Assembly (NCBI GenBank): GCA_036426205.1
Contig: CM071574.1
Span: 12,728,373-12,792,372, forward strand
DNA length: 64,000 nucleotides
DNA from: Ascaphus truei
Taxonomy: Eukaryota; Chordata; Amphibia; Anura; Ascaphidae
Direction: 5' to 3'
The stretch's first letter is position 1. Each line of letters begins with the position of its first letter. The position numbers were made by a program, and so were the translations under genes. The notes below the pieces were generated by a model that was not told the DNA's origin, searched no databases, and saw only the letters and a list, made by a program, of their open reading frames with translations. Of the stretch, positions 1 through 12,018 are shown piece after piece.

Positions 1-87
1 GGCCACGATCACAGCCGCACTTGCGCGAAATTAAATTGCGCCACATGTGTTCATGTACACCAGTTTTTTCGGAATAACAGCTTAGAG

Positions 88-249
88 CAGGGTTGGCCAA
101 CTCCAGTCCTCAAGGGCCACCAACAGTTCAGGTTTTCAGGATATCCCTGTTTCAACTGAGCCCCCGATTGAGCCACCTGTGCTGAAGCAGGGATATTCTG
201 AACACCTGACCTGTTGGTGACCCTTGAGGGCTGGATTTGGTCACCCCTG
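88..249. mobile_element. hAT-type palindromic MITE, copy 1
   Basis: Ends are CAGGGTTGGCCAA and ...TCACCCCTG, which are inverted relative to each other. The flanks GCTTAGAG (80-87) and GTTTAGAG (250-257) form an 8-bp target duplication with one mismatch, the hAT signature. The two halves are partly complementary, with AGGATATCCCTG on one side and CAGGGATATTCTG on the other. There is no coding capacity, so it is a non-autonomous element. Related copies lie at 17954, 25037, 25894, 30609 and 37373. Confidence 0.8.
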
Positions 250-706
250 GTTTAGAGAATACAGAAAAAATACAACATGTGCACATTTGCTACTTTTCAG
301 CATATTTTGGCATACATCACACTAAATTAAAATGACTGGGGATAACATCAGCATGAATAAAATTCACTAACATTTTGGAATGGACAATTGGACTCAAATA
401 TCTAACTCAAATTGTTTTCCATTGTGAATATTTGTGGATGACTAGAAGATTGTGCAACACCGCTGACTACCTGCAGATTATTATCCTAAACTGCTGACAG
501 ACTATTCCTGGAGGACCCGTACATTACATGGGAATGCCTGTTTTGAGTTTCGAAATAATTTTTCATGTAGAGCAACTAAAATCTATTTAACCTCTTCTAC
601 AGTATATCGCAAGAGATGACAACAACATTTCAGAGCAATGGAATAAAGGGACTTGCTCCAAGAACAAAACAGGAAGAAAGAAAACGATATATGGAGACAA
701 TTCTAA

Positions 707-747
707 AATTATTATAATATTAGTAATAATAATAATAATAATAATAT
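707..747. repeat. (AAT)n microsatellite
   Basis: A run of ATT/AAT trinucleotides including about eight uninterrupted AAT units. It is low-complexity and has no coding meaning. Confidence 0.85.
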
Positions 748-3204
748 TTGCAAGATGTGCTTAAAATACCAATAATTGGCAGTTTTAATAATCTGCATTT
801 CTGGTACATTATAGAAATTAATAATGGTATACTGGCTTTTGACCTGGAGATAGAGGTTTACCTTTTTGAAATCCTAAATATAACAAAAAAGGAAATCAGA
901 TTTCATTTAGGAATGACAGCTCACTGTTTTACTTTGCTTCTATTCCCAAAATCCAATCTGGGTCAGGTAGTATTCTCTGCACAAAATGGGCATATTTCAT
1001 ATTTTTTCCAATGACAACCAAATTTGGAAAAAAAATGTTGAAATCCTCCTTTTGTGAGATAAAAAAAAATAAAAACGTTATCATAGCGCTCATCTGAATT
1101 AACACATGTACCCTTTCTGAAGAGAACAGATTTTCAAATTGCAGCATGTGTGCAAAGACAACAATGTATAATCTCATATTATAATTAAAATACATTTCTT
1201 TGGTTGTTCGTTTCATAATGACTATTGTGACAGTATATTGGCTTGCTCTAAAGAGATCTGTGAATCCCTATAAACAAATACCACTTGGAAAATTAAGGAG
1301 AAGATTGTAGACTGGAAAGCGCCCCAATTCTAATAGGAACAAAAAGCTGGCAGTCCAATATGAGAAACTGCTAACTCACAACAGAGTGACCTACTTGGAG
1401 GCATTTGCCAAAGAGACAACGTTTTATGCAATTCTTCTAAAGTAGCGTCATTATGTCTATACCATCTGCAGATTTATTATTGTGCCTTAAAAACTTAAAA
1501 CTGTGCCTGAATGATATTGAACTGTGCCCAAAGGAAAGACTCCAGTATGGTGGGCGCCACACCCGCACCTACTGATGTGGTCCACGTTTTTTCCCCCCTC
1601 TCTAAAAGAACCTAATTAAGAAATCCTGACTCATTTACATGGATCTGTTTGATCTAAATTACACTCCAAACCACACCAAATTAGGAGCATCTGTGAATGT
1701 GAAATGTTTGTTCCCTGTGTCTGCTAGAACAGGGCCAGCTCTGGACAGCACATGTTTAAGTGACAAAAAAATATTTAATATAACTTACCTCTATGATCTA
1801 TTTTTCCACTAATAATTCATAGTGAGTATAAGCAGAGCATAGAACTCTGATTATTCCAGGCTGTGACAAAATATGTCACTATGCAAGTTAGAAAGAAGCA
1901 GACCACCTACTTAGTTTCTGTCATTGATAAATGCCCTTTAAGTAGCTATATTGAAATATGTGACTGTCAAGCATACAGTTGTCTTTCATAGTATTATATA
2001 TAGTGTAATAACAGGGAGTTTGAGCTACATTCGCTACATAAAGAACCAACTAGTTACAGAACACTTTAATGTTAGTAATCAAGCTGAGCTTCTTAATTGC
2101 CCCCATAATAAAGTCCACAGTATTTGTGTGCATAAACATTTACAGTACTGTATTTGTGTATATTTTATATTCTCGAAATTCAGTTCATCTGAGTATATCA
2201 CTTTCACGTGAGTTTATTTACTCTATTTCAACAAATCAGGTATGCACTGATGTTACAAAAAAATATATAGTACAGATTTAGATGAAACACAAGGCAATGT
2301 TTTAAGTGCCCGTGTCAAAATGCATAGTAACAAAAAGAAAGTAGCGTGTTCTTTTATATTCTTTGTTGTGGCATGCAATGTAATAGTATGGAGCCAGCAT
2401 TCTTCCTCTTGTCTACATTGCCTGGATTCAATAAGCAGTTACATACGCAGATTATGACAATGTGGTCAAGGAAACCAGATTTTTTCACTCTACCTTCTTA
2501 TCCTTCAGAACATACAATCTGGTGTTTATTTTTCTTGTCCTCATTCAGCATCTTAAAATATTCACAATTGGATTCAGGGTATGCTTATTTGATATGATTA
2601 TAACTATGCTATAGACATAAGCACAATTTTAGTTAAAGAATGGAATTCTCTTGGTATAACAAAAACATAGATTTGCATATAGAGTTATGAATATTTAAAT
2701 GAATATATAACAAATAACCCATCATTCATGAAGTAGAAATACACAAGTATAGACTCTCCCTGTTCAATCAGGTACAGTAAGATCATGTCACTGACTTATT
2801 TGACATGTTTTCCCATAACGTGTATTGTAACATGCCGGTTACATGTTTTCTAATAAGCACAGTTTACATACAAAACATACTGTGCATCACTTTTGAAATA
2901 ATCCAATAACACTTTTTGTTGTTATGTGCATTATTTATTTCATCCTTTATTGAACATAACACTGTACTGTCAAACATACTGTAAGTATATGGTTTCTGCA
3001 TTGAAGATCTTTCAATCTAATATTAGTTCTTATGGTGCAAGGGACTTAAATGACTTGGTCGAGGTCACAAGATGGTGGCATAAGAACCCAACCCGGGAAC
3101 TGCTACTTCAAAATCGAATGCTTTCACCCCAAGATCAGTCCTTTTAAGAATGACAGAGAGATTTCCCACAGCGGAAAAAAAAACGGAGCACAGAATGGGG
3201 CTAA

Positions 3205-3345
3205 ACACCAAAAAACTCTAATAAAATCACCTTTATTGCATGGTCGACACCGAGGAGCACAGGTAGAAGATACTCTAACGCGTTTCGCGCATAGCGCTTT
3301 GGTATCCCTGGTGTTTATAGAGGACCGTCTGCTCATAGACAGTTG
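3205..3345 (-). repeat. Penelope-type 3' end repeat with ACGCGTTTCG signature
   Basis: Contains CTTTATTGCATGGTCGACACC, about forty bases of spacer and AACGCGTTTCGCGC. The same layout (TTTATT, a spacer, then ACGCGTTTCG) occurs next to the GIY-YIG relict at 61170-61190. I therefore infer a minus-oriented terminal fragment of a Penelope-like or associated element. The family assignment is inference; the shared motif is seen directly. Confidence 0.45.
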
Positions 3346-3670
3346 GCCTCATTTTTACACCACAGGATTCTGACTATATGTGCCCCCATATATGAGCTTA
3401 TGTGCACACTAAGTCATAGGGACTCACAGAGGCTTACAGGATCTATCTTCAAGCATATTTATATTATACTACAAGTGATTACATTATTGTACTTGTCTCA
3501 TGTACTTTGAGCACTGATATTTGGAATTGGTTCCGGATCTTCTCTTTGAAGAATGACAATGGTTATTTTAAAAAGTCTATCTAGTTATATTTTATTATAA
3601 GTATAAAAACAAGACAAAATAACAAACGTTATTCATTCATCAGTATTGATGTCAAATTGTTCCCCTATAG

Positions 3671-3735
3671 CAGTGATTCCCAACCTGGGGTGGTAGGCTT
3701 AAAAGGGGGCGGGGGGGCTCAGAGTGACAAAACGG
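3671..3735. mobile_element. One-ended hAT terminal fragment
   Basis: CAGTGATTCCCAACCTGGGG resembles the CAGTGGTTCCCAACC terminus found on many vertebrate hAT elements. It is followed by a G-rich run. No matching opposite end or 8-bp duplication was found, so this is a fragment. Confidence 0.4.
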
Positions 3736-4384
3736 ACATATACACTGGAAAAAAATAGCACACAGAAAGGAAGACAGAGTGGGGGAAAAGATTTAGGGGG
3801 AGATTATCTGGGTTTTGATGCCGGTTATCATACAATGACAGCTAATGCAGGATCATGCTGTGATACCCATCATCTGAGTTTAGCTAATCCAAGCCTTAGT
3901 GAGGTAGTCAGATAATGATGGAGAGCATGCAGCTTCACTGCATCCACAAACCATTTCATACACTAATATATTCAGCAGAACAAAAAAATATATTATTATT
4001 TTAAATGTTTTGCTTTGTAGGGAGGAGGCAGCATACACTAAATATTAGGAAAACGGAAGTCCCGAAGGTGAAAAAAATATTTGAGGGAGGTCCGGGGAAA
4101 CACTGCCCTACAATGATGTAACAACCTCCAGCTAATGAAGATGGGTAAAAATGGGAGCATAAAAGAAATGCAAGAAAGTATTCCAAGAGGTGTTTATAGG
4201 TTGGGTATGTTTATTGTCACTGCTTGTGATATTGCATCCAGAAAATTTTATTGAGGAGGAATAGGTCCGAGTAACTTGGTAACATGTAAGTTGGTGATCC
4301 TCAATGTTCTAGTACATTTGGTCACCGGTGTTTAGCCGCCACTCATCTTGCCTCTGGAACATCTCTCCACAGGCTGTTTTGCCA

Positions 4385-4645
4385 CTAAAGTAAGAGCCTA
4401 ACAACCTTACCCTAAAACCCCTAATCTTAACCCCTAATACTAACGCTACCCCACACCCCAAAAAACGAAACCTTACCCCTAACCCCTAATCTTAAACTTG
4501 AATACTATTCCAACCCCCACCTTAAAAACTTTAACCCCTTGACATAAGCCCTTACCCTAAAACACATTGCCCAAATTCCCTACCCTAAAGTCCTATTCCC
4601 TTACCCTAAAACCCCTATCCTTAAGCTCCTGCCCTAACTGCTAAA
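4385..4645. repeat. Degenerate telomere-like CCCTAA tract
   Basis: About 260 bases made of imperfect repeats of CCCTAA, TTACCCTAAA and CCCCTAATCTTAA, with interspersed A-rich units. The strand is strongly C-rich and G-poor. It resembles a decayed interstitial telomeric or telomere-like minisatellite. It is flanked by unique-looking sequence containing GTCACCGGTG and GGCCGACGGC. Confidence 0.65.
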
Positions 4646-5939
4646 AACATTAAACCATTAAATGAATTAACCTTATTGGTGAAAAAGGCCGACGGCTGAG
4701 TGTCTGGCAACGGCGAAGGGTCCCTCAACGGCGTCCAAATGTTTGATTACGATCCTCAGTTCTGGCTGTCTGTATTCATGATATCAGTCTCTCTAGGCTG
4801 GAATGACTGCTGTGTTTTTAGATGGAATGGATAATGGTGTTGGGTGCTATCTGGTGTACACAGCATTGCTGATATGTTACTATTCATTTTAATAAAATAT
4901 GTGGCTGTTTTACCCACTTTACAGGAGTGATTCCAATGTGTTTTATGGGGAGATAAATGATGTTGCTGTCATTGTATAGTAAACCGATTAGTTTGTGCCA
5001 TCACATTCATCAAATTTACCAAAGTTACATAGGGTGTACACACTGACAGTCAACTTTAGAACAATGACAAAGGTAGCCATCAAGAGGTAAAGTAATGGCA
5101 ATATTGTACAATATGAAAATTCTGGAACAGTTGATGCAAGCAATACACCTATAGTATTATGAGGACACTTATTGTAGGATTATTAATAGTAACCTCCCGT
5201 GGCAACCTCACATGTTTCTGCTTCAATATTACAGTTGTGTTTTTGTTTTTTTAAGCTGCTGCTTCAAAATGGAGCTGACTAAATACATCTACAACATCAA
5301 TATTTTAGTCCATGCTGCTTTCCTTTCACCATATAGTCTGCTAATCCAGATTCGCAGAAGGAATTCATCTGCATACACAAATGTCTCTGGGCCTCTCTAT
5401 TGTAAATAAGACTGGCACAACAAATTAAAAGCCCCCCATTACAGGGCAGGGCCATCAATTTTCCTTACCTACAGTACAATACTTTACGTGAACCACCCTC
5501 CAGCTCGCCTGGGCTGTTTATTAAAAGGGGGTGAGACAAGGCAAAGAAGACAACGTTTTAAGTGTTACAAACCTATATAAACATAAGATGCTGCTTTAAT
5601 ATTACACATCTATTTCATTTTGAAATTAAAAGTGTGTCTTGATGCTTTTGGTATTGACAGCTCATTATGTGTCAACTAAATGCCATACAAGTTCAACATC
5701 TACCTTAGTTGAATCCTTCAAGTACATGATGTTTAATTCTTCACAAAATAATTTCAGTTCTATTCCAGGCAGTGGGTGCCAGAGGCAGTTACGAGGGTGA
5801 AGTATATCTATCATGAAACGTCCACTGTCATTGTACTCTGACAATTTATTTACTGACCTTCAACACAACAGACATACTCCTGACCCTCATAAGATGGAGC
5901 CTAAGGGGAAATGGCACTGAGTACCAATTCCTATATCCT

Positions 5940-6290
5940 GTTGTTCTGTGGTCTAAATTAAGTGCTAATTAATTACCACTGGCATCTTTGGCATTGCCTG
6001 TCAAATTGGATTAAGGATATCCTTTCACTGTTAACAGGAGAAGCTCTGCTTCTCTAGTTGAAGTCCTAAGTGTTAATACTATACTTCCCTTGCCGTTCAG
6101 CCTTTTAAAGATCAACACATAGATCAATTGTATCACAGGAATACAGGTAGCTTTTAAATAAAGGAAACAACAAAAATTGCTATTGTCAGTGTTGATTTAT
6201 GGCCCTTCATTAATAAACATCCTGTTATTCCGTTTCCACCTGCATTTTCTGGTGTTGCCTGGAATCAATTAGTCCATTTCATATAATTTA
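5940..6290. promoter_or_regulatory. Candidate conserved non-coding element in intron
   Basis: A repeat-free stretch rich in homeodomain-type cores (GTGCTAATTAATTACC, TCAAATTGGATTAAGG, GGAATCAATTAGTCC) and lacking any long open frame. This texture is typical of deeply conserved regulatory DNA. Conservation cannot be tested here, so this is inference. Confidence 0.25.
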
Positions 6291-6514
6291 TTTTACAATT
6301 TTTTTTTCTCTCTCAAATATATTGTGGGCATCTAAACCATGAACCACTGTGATATTACCTCATCATATTTTATCATATTTTATTTGTACTGTTGGTTCTG
6401 CAAAATGAATTAGAAAATGTAACAATTAGGTATGTCGAGCATATCAGTGATGCTGACAAATTACACATACACAGGCATCAAAATCAAATTATTGTTAGTA
6501 TTTATGAGAACTTC

Positions 6515-6645
6515 AGTAATGATTGATACCTTTTTTAATTGGACTAGCAATTGATTAGGTACAAGTATCACCAAATACTGAAGTACTAATTTACTCTGCC
6601 CTATCGCAACTGGACTAACATGGCTATTTCTATTTCATTCATGTT
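6515..6645. repeat. Interspersed repeat with GCAACTGGACTAACATGGCT signature
   Basis: Contains GATACCTTTTTT, AATTGGACTAGCAATTG and GCAACTGGACTAACATGGCT. The same blocks in the same order occur at 16235-16415, and a diverged reverse-oriented relative lies at 25530-25665. The superfamily was not identified. Confidence 0.55.
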
Positions 6646-7179
6646 GGTATTTACAAATATTGAAAGAAAACGATTAAGACATAGTTATTAAAAGTATGGA
6701 ATACAATGAATACAGAATCAGAACATGTTAAGAGAACCTATGTATATTGTTCTACTGTCTATTATCATTATCACTAACGTAATGACATGTACATTTGATG
6801 CATGCATATGTATTAATCATCTTCAACATGTTAGTGCGTGTGTCCTCCCAGTCAAGAGTTTCCCGTGCTTGCTTGTCATATGCATGATAATGTATTATCA
6901 GTTTCAGTTTGACAATAAAAAGGATTCTACAAAAAAAATTTTTACATTGTTTGATGAATTTATAGAAAATCAAGTAAAACATTAGAAATTGATTTTCAGA
7001 TTGTTGCATTTCAGATAATACAATATGCTTCAATAAGAAAAATAACTTTAATATCCAACTCATAAATATAATAACTGAAGAACATAGGGCACGACTCATA
7101 AAAACACAAAAACCCTGATCATGTGTTAACTGCATTTATGTGAATGGTGCAACTCTCCGATAGCGTATGGTTATTTTAC

Positions 7180-7400
7180 TTGACCTAATATTCAATCATT
7201 CTTCAAACTTCTAGTCAAGCAAACAACCACTAATGTTTGCTAACAGCTACTGCCATTTTGTTACTGAATAACTCCCTCTGCCTATTTTCTCTGAGAAAGC
7301 TTTAATCATACAGTATGTTGCTACCCAGCAGTTTAAAAATACAGCAAATAAGCAAAATGCATTTGCATGATTAAATTCAGTCAACTTTTCAATATAGACT
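7180..7400. promoter_or_regulatory. Candidate conserved non-coding element with POU-like site
   Basis: Repeat-free block containing ATGCATTTGCATGATTAAAT (near 7357-7376), which holds a perfect octamer-like ATTTGCAT next to an ATTA core. It also contains CTTTAATCATACAG and TAACAGCTACTG. There is no open frame. Regulatory function is inferred from base composition and motifs only. Confidence 0.25.
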
Positions 7401-7799
7401 TGACCCTCTCACACACATTTTTTCTTTCTAATGATTACAGATACAGTAGGCTACAGAGAGAGCAATCCATTCATTAATTCAATGTAGCCTACCCTGTTCA
7501 TTCAGCAGGGCTTTTTGGAAGGCAGTGCCTCCTGAGCTGGCTGGACCAAAAATGTGCTCTGTAGCGCTAGTCAAATCTGGGCCAGTGGCTACTATGCTAC
7601 TGAGTTCTTGGGCAAGGTGGTGAGCAAGAAGGACTTTATAGTAAAACGGCACCAAGGACTTTATAAAAAATAAAGTTCTTTATTGAAGAGATCCCAAAAG
7701 TAACAGGAACAAAAGGATAACCTCACAACAGTAATCTCACAGCAAACAATAAACTTCACCAACAGGATGGTTCCTGGACTTTTACCTTGAGGGGGTACT

Positions 7800-8165
7800 A
7801 ACTTGAAACTTTTGGGGCTACCCTATAGGAGTCCTCAACCAAAGCTTGGACTAGGGTGAGCCTTTTTTTTAGGTTGAGATAATGACGACCTCTCTCTTTT
7901 AGAACTCTCAGTTACTCACAGGACCCCTGTTGTTCTGTTCACCTAATGTACTGCTCATCTTTTCAGCTTGCCCTTGACTACCTCACTGTGGTACTGCTCT
8001 GGCTTCTCCTCTCCCTGGGTCACCTCCAAGGATCTTAAACACTGCCAGAACTAAGTAATTAAACAAGGACTTAGCAAAAAGTGATATACAGTAGGGTATG
8101 AAGTTAACAGTAGTTACAGGGAAAAGCAGTGCCCAAACTTACTAACTTTATCCATTGGTGGCCAA
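7800..8165. repeat. Direct duplication, unit 1
   Basis: This block aligns from end to end with 8318-8705. Shared anchors in order are CTTGAAA...GGGGCTAC, GGACTAGGGTGAGCC, TTGAGATAATG, CTCAGTTACTCAC, CTTGACTACCTCA and GGTACTGCTCTGGCT. The copies have diverged by substitutions and small indels. The surrounding sequence (TTTATT signal, CAGTGCCTCC at about 7524) resembles minus-oriented LTR material, but LTR boundaries could not be fixed. Confidence 0.7.
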
Positions 8166-8317
8166 TATAGGTGACTACATTTGTCCCTGGGTCATTTACA
8201 TTTTGCTCTACCAAAGTTGTATAATAAACCAAGAATACAATAAATACATACAGTCATAGCCATCGTGGTTAGTGGTACACCTATCATAGTATCGGTGTTA
8301 TAATTTGCACAAACTAG

Positions 8318-8705
8318 CTTGAAATGTTGGGGGCTACACATGTGGAGTCTTCGACTAGAGCATGGACTAGGGTGAGCCTTTTTAGTTTGAGATAATGGGG
8401 ACCTATATCCTTTAGGATCCTCAGTTACTCACTGGTCCCCTGCTGTCCTGTTCTCGCAGTATACTGTGCGACTAGTCTTCTGGCCAGCTTACTCTTGACT
8501 ACCTCAGAGGGGTACTGCTCTGGCTGTTCCCATTCCTGGTTCACCTCAAAGGATCTTGAACACAGCCAAAACAAACACATTCAAGAGGGATTTGGCTTTT
8601 ATACCGTGATACCATCACCACTCCCCCTTTTGTTAACAGTAGCTACAAGGAGAAGCAATGCCCAAACTTACTAACTTTACCCATTAGTGGCCAATGTAGG
8701 TGTTA
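8318..8705. repeat. Direct duplication, unit 2
   Basis: Second unit of the pair described at 7800-8165, in the same orientation with about 150 bases between the units. The alignment continues through the downstream AAGCAATGCCCAAACTTACT block, which also follows unit 1. Confidence 0.7.
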
Positions 8706-9543
8706 AATATAGGTGTTGGTAAATATAGTATACTATAGTGAGACATCTACAAGTGCATCTTAGTTCATGTTTGTACCTATCCTTAGTTATTTACAATTAT
8801 TGTGAAGGCTATTAATTAGACTTCACTTTTATGTGCATCTAAAAGTACATGGGGCTCTTCTGTACAATACTGCAGTTTTTCACTGCAAATTTCTCCAACA
8901 CTCTATTGTTATTTGTAGTAAAATACTACCATTTAGGGATGAACCACTCCCCATTTTACTTCTCATTGTGTTAGCCCAGTTGGCTTCAACACTTTGGCTT
9001 AATCTATCATACTTTGTTTCATTTAGTTTCACATACATACGGTATAATTTTGTCATGACAGTGCTCAATTTTATTTTGACTTGAATTATATCTTTCAGTT
9101 TGGATTCAGTTGCATTGTTCCTTTCTGGCTTTACTTACACTTGTTCACATACAGTATGCACAGCAAGTGATTTCCACAATATGGCAGCGTCTGATTTTTC
9201 CTATTTGTGTTTAAATCGAAATTATACCAGTATTAGCCTTACACTGATTTGAAATGCTATCCAGTATGCATACTGCTATTTAATTGTTATGAACAATGGT
9301 ATTTATTACAGTGAACAAGAAGCCATAATTGTATACTAGAGAAATGTTCTATTGTATATTGCGTTGTGGGATGAGCGAGGAAACCTGATAGGACAAAGAT
9401 TCATAACACGGAATGAAAGACAGGGAAAACAAAATTTGAAACGCCATCAATTTGTGGATTTTGTCATCAAATTGTCCTAGTTTTGTCAAAGTTCAGTTAA
9501 AAACGGCAATGTCTGGCCAATTTACTTCTCAATCTATTGTGTG

Positions 9544-9955
9544 CAGTGACGGATTTCCCATTAAGCCCAGATGTAGGGCAGCAAATTTTGGGGGAGGCAA
9601 AATGTTCCACCACCATATGCATTTGCCGCGCTCTGGGGCCTATTGGACCTAATGGGTAGGCACTTACATGTAGGCCGACTCCTTGCTGCTGTCCAACATC
9701 TTCTTTGGAATCCCACTGTCAAGTGACGCCGCGGTTGTCCCGACGTGACGTCACACGGCGGTTTGTTGCCATGGCAAAGTGAATTTGCGACATCAAATGA
9801 TGTCATAAAATCGCGTTACCATGGCAACACGGCATCATTTGATGCTGGGATTCCAAAGGAAATGTAGGACGGCAGCAAGGAGGCGGCAGACACATGTAAG
9901 TGCCTAGGGGCGGCGGATTTTCACATGACCCCGCTGCGTAATTTCACCTCGGAGA
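9544..9955. mobile_element. GC-rich hAT-like element, decayed
   Basis: Starts with CAGTGACGGATTTCCC and contains paired GTTGCCATGGCAA / GTTACCATGGCAAC segments and GACGTGACGTCA. It ends near GGGCGGCGGATTTTCAC. Part of it (CTGGGATTCCAAAGGA, GCAAGGAGGCGGC, GACACA) recurs at 32810-32940, showing it is an interspersed family. The right boundary and target duplication are not clear. Confidence 0.5.
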
Positions 9956-10148
9956 CCAGGTAATGGGGGTGGGGGGTGTAAGCAGGGGTGAAGATCAGGC
10001 AGGGGGGCACAAGGGAAAAAGTGTGTGCACCCCTGCTCTACATTATATGTGTGTGTGTATATATATATATCAACCAGTATAACCAGATCATGAACATCAT
10101 CTGAAGAGATTAGAGAAAGAAAGAAAAAACTGGGGACAAAATGTATTG

Positions 10149-10432
10149 TATACGGTACAGTGCCTAAATATACATGTATAAATAACTAATAAATAAAATG
10201 GTCTTTTAGTTTAACATTTTGGCCAAATTGTTGTAAGCCCTTGAGCCAAACTTCACGGCAGACCACGTTTCAAGGGTCCCTACACTTAATTAGTATTAGT
10301 GTAGGGACCCTTGAAACGTGGTCTGCCTTGAGTTTGGCTCAAGGGCTTACAAGAATTTGGCCAAAATGTTAACTAAAAGACCATTTTATTATTAGTTATT
10401 TATACATGTATATTTAGGCACTGTACCGTATA
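10149..10432. mobile_element. Near-perfect palindromic MITE
   Basis: The 284-base block is almost its own reverse complement. The left end TATACGGTACAGTGCC mirrors the right end GGCACTGTACCGTATA. The centre is near 10290, with a short loop around TTAATTAGTATTA. Arms are about 134 bases with only a few mismatches. There is no open frame. It is probably a fold-back MITE of recent origin. Confidence 0.8.
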
Positions 10433-10862
10433 TAAGTTTTTCTGTATGTGCACTGAGCTTTGTCTGTGTTTTATGTTATGTCTCTGGTTTTAAATATATA
10501 TTGCCATGCTCAGTAGCACTCCTCTGTGACACTCATATGCTTATATATATATGTTGTGGTTATTTTGGGGGTTCAATTTGAGCTTGTATGTGTTCTGTAT
10601 GTTTGAAAAAATGTATTGGTAATAATAATTTTAAAAAGGGGGAATTAAAATGGCTGGAGTAAAAAATGTATAAGTATATATATATTCCAAAAAATTACTC
10701 ATGGAGTCTGATCATGTATGTACATCCACATTCATGCACTTATTACAATGTACAGTGTTGTTGTTACCATGGTTACCACATTTATTTTAATTTTTAACAT
10801 TTCATTTCTCTGAAATGGTTCTATCAAATTGTCTGAAAATGTAGTGCAAGTTGCAAAATCTT

Positions 10863-12018
10863 CAGGAACGTAGCTATAGCCCGGGCAAATCCGAGGGGCC
10901 TGTGCTGTTGGGGGGCCTGCTCCCCCCCCCCTTTATAGAGACAGGCGGGGAAGATGGTATGCAGCAGCGGTGGCCCTCCTGCGTTAAAGGCTAAGTCGGT
11001 AGAAGAATTAGCACTTGTTACAGAGGCAGATCAGGACGGTCTGACCCAGAAGTCTTTCTTACTTCCGGTGTCTGCTGCTATAGCGTGCTCCTCACCTCGT
11101 GCCGTCCTGTTCTGCCTCTTCCTCAAGTACGGGTTCTTCTACCGGCTTATCCTTTAATACCGGAGGCCCGCCACCACTGCTGCCACATACCATCTCCCCG
11201 CGCCTGTCTCCATTACCACAGGTAGGCATGGAGGAGGAGGGGGGGGGGGATCTGATGAGCGGGAGATCTGATGATGATGATGATGAGAGGGATATCTGAT
11301 GATGATGGTGATGATGATGAGGGGGAGATCTGATGATGAGGGGGAGATCTGATGATGGAGAGGGGGGAACTGATGATGTGAAGAGATCTGTTGATGTGGG
11401 AAGATCTGATGATGATGATGAGGGGGGGGCTTATGATGTGGAGTGATGTGATGATGCAGGGGAGATCTACTGAGGATGAGGGGGAGATCTGATGATGATG
11501 GTGATGATGATGAGGGGGAGATCTGATGATGAGGGGAGATCTGATGATGAGGGGGAGATCTGATGATGGAGAGGGGGGAGCTGATGATGTGAAGAGATCT
11601 GTTGATGTGGGAAGATCTGATGATGATGATAAGGGGAGATCTGATGATGATGATGAGGGCGAGAGCTGATGATGAGGGGGAGAGCTTATGATGTGGAGTG
11701 ATGTGATGTTGCAGGGGAGATCTACTTATGATGAGGGGGAGATCTGATGATGATGAGGTGAAGAGCTGATGATGTGGAGAGATGTGATTATGATGTGGAG
11801 AGATGTGATGATGAGGGGGAGATCTGATGATGGTGATGAGGGGGAGATCTGATTATGGTGATGAGGGGGAGAGCTGAACAGAGATGAGGAGGGATGATGA
11901 GAGAAAGGATCAGGGAGAGGATGGGGGAAGGGAGAAAAAATTGCAGTCAGTATTAATATTTATGGGCCCCTAAAAAAATGTTTGCCCGTGGGCCTACGCA
12001 TATCTAGCTACGCCACTG
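10863..12018. mobile_element. hAT element carrying an internal minisatellite
   Basis: The left end CAGGAACGTAGCTATAGCC and the right end, read in reverse complement, CAGTGGCGTAGCTAGATATG form imperfect terminal inverted repeats of the hAT CAGTGGCGTAGCTA type. Flanks AAAATCTT (10855-10862) and AAAATAAT (12019-12026) are an 8-bp duplication with two mismatches. The interior is mainly a GATGAT-based minisatellite. No transposase frame is seen. Confidence 0.7.
11225..11885. repeat. GGGGAGATCTGATGATGATG minisatellite
   Basis: Imperfect tandem units of about 20-25 bases built from GGGGGAGATCTGATGATG with a variable number of GATGAT triplets. There is also a higher-order duplication: the order of variants around 11285-11460 is largely repeated around 11490-11705. 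It lies wholly inside the hAT element at 10863-12018. Confidence 0.85.

Noticed and set aside
6752..7135. 127-codon minus frame
   Set aside because: AT-rich DNA, no start context or domain, unlike any family known to me.
11225..11885. CRISPR-like regular repeats in the GATGAT array
   Set aside because: Units are contiguous and imperfect, with no unique spacers; it is a minisatellite within a hAT element.
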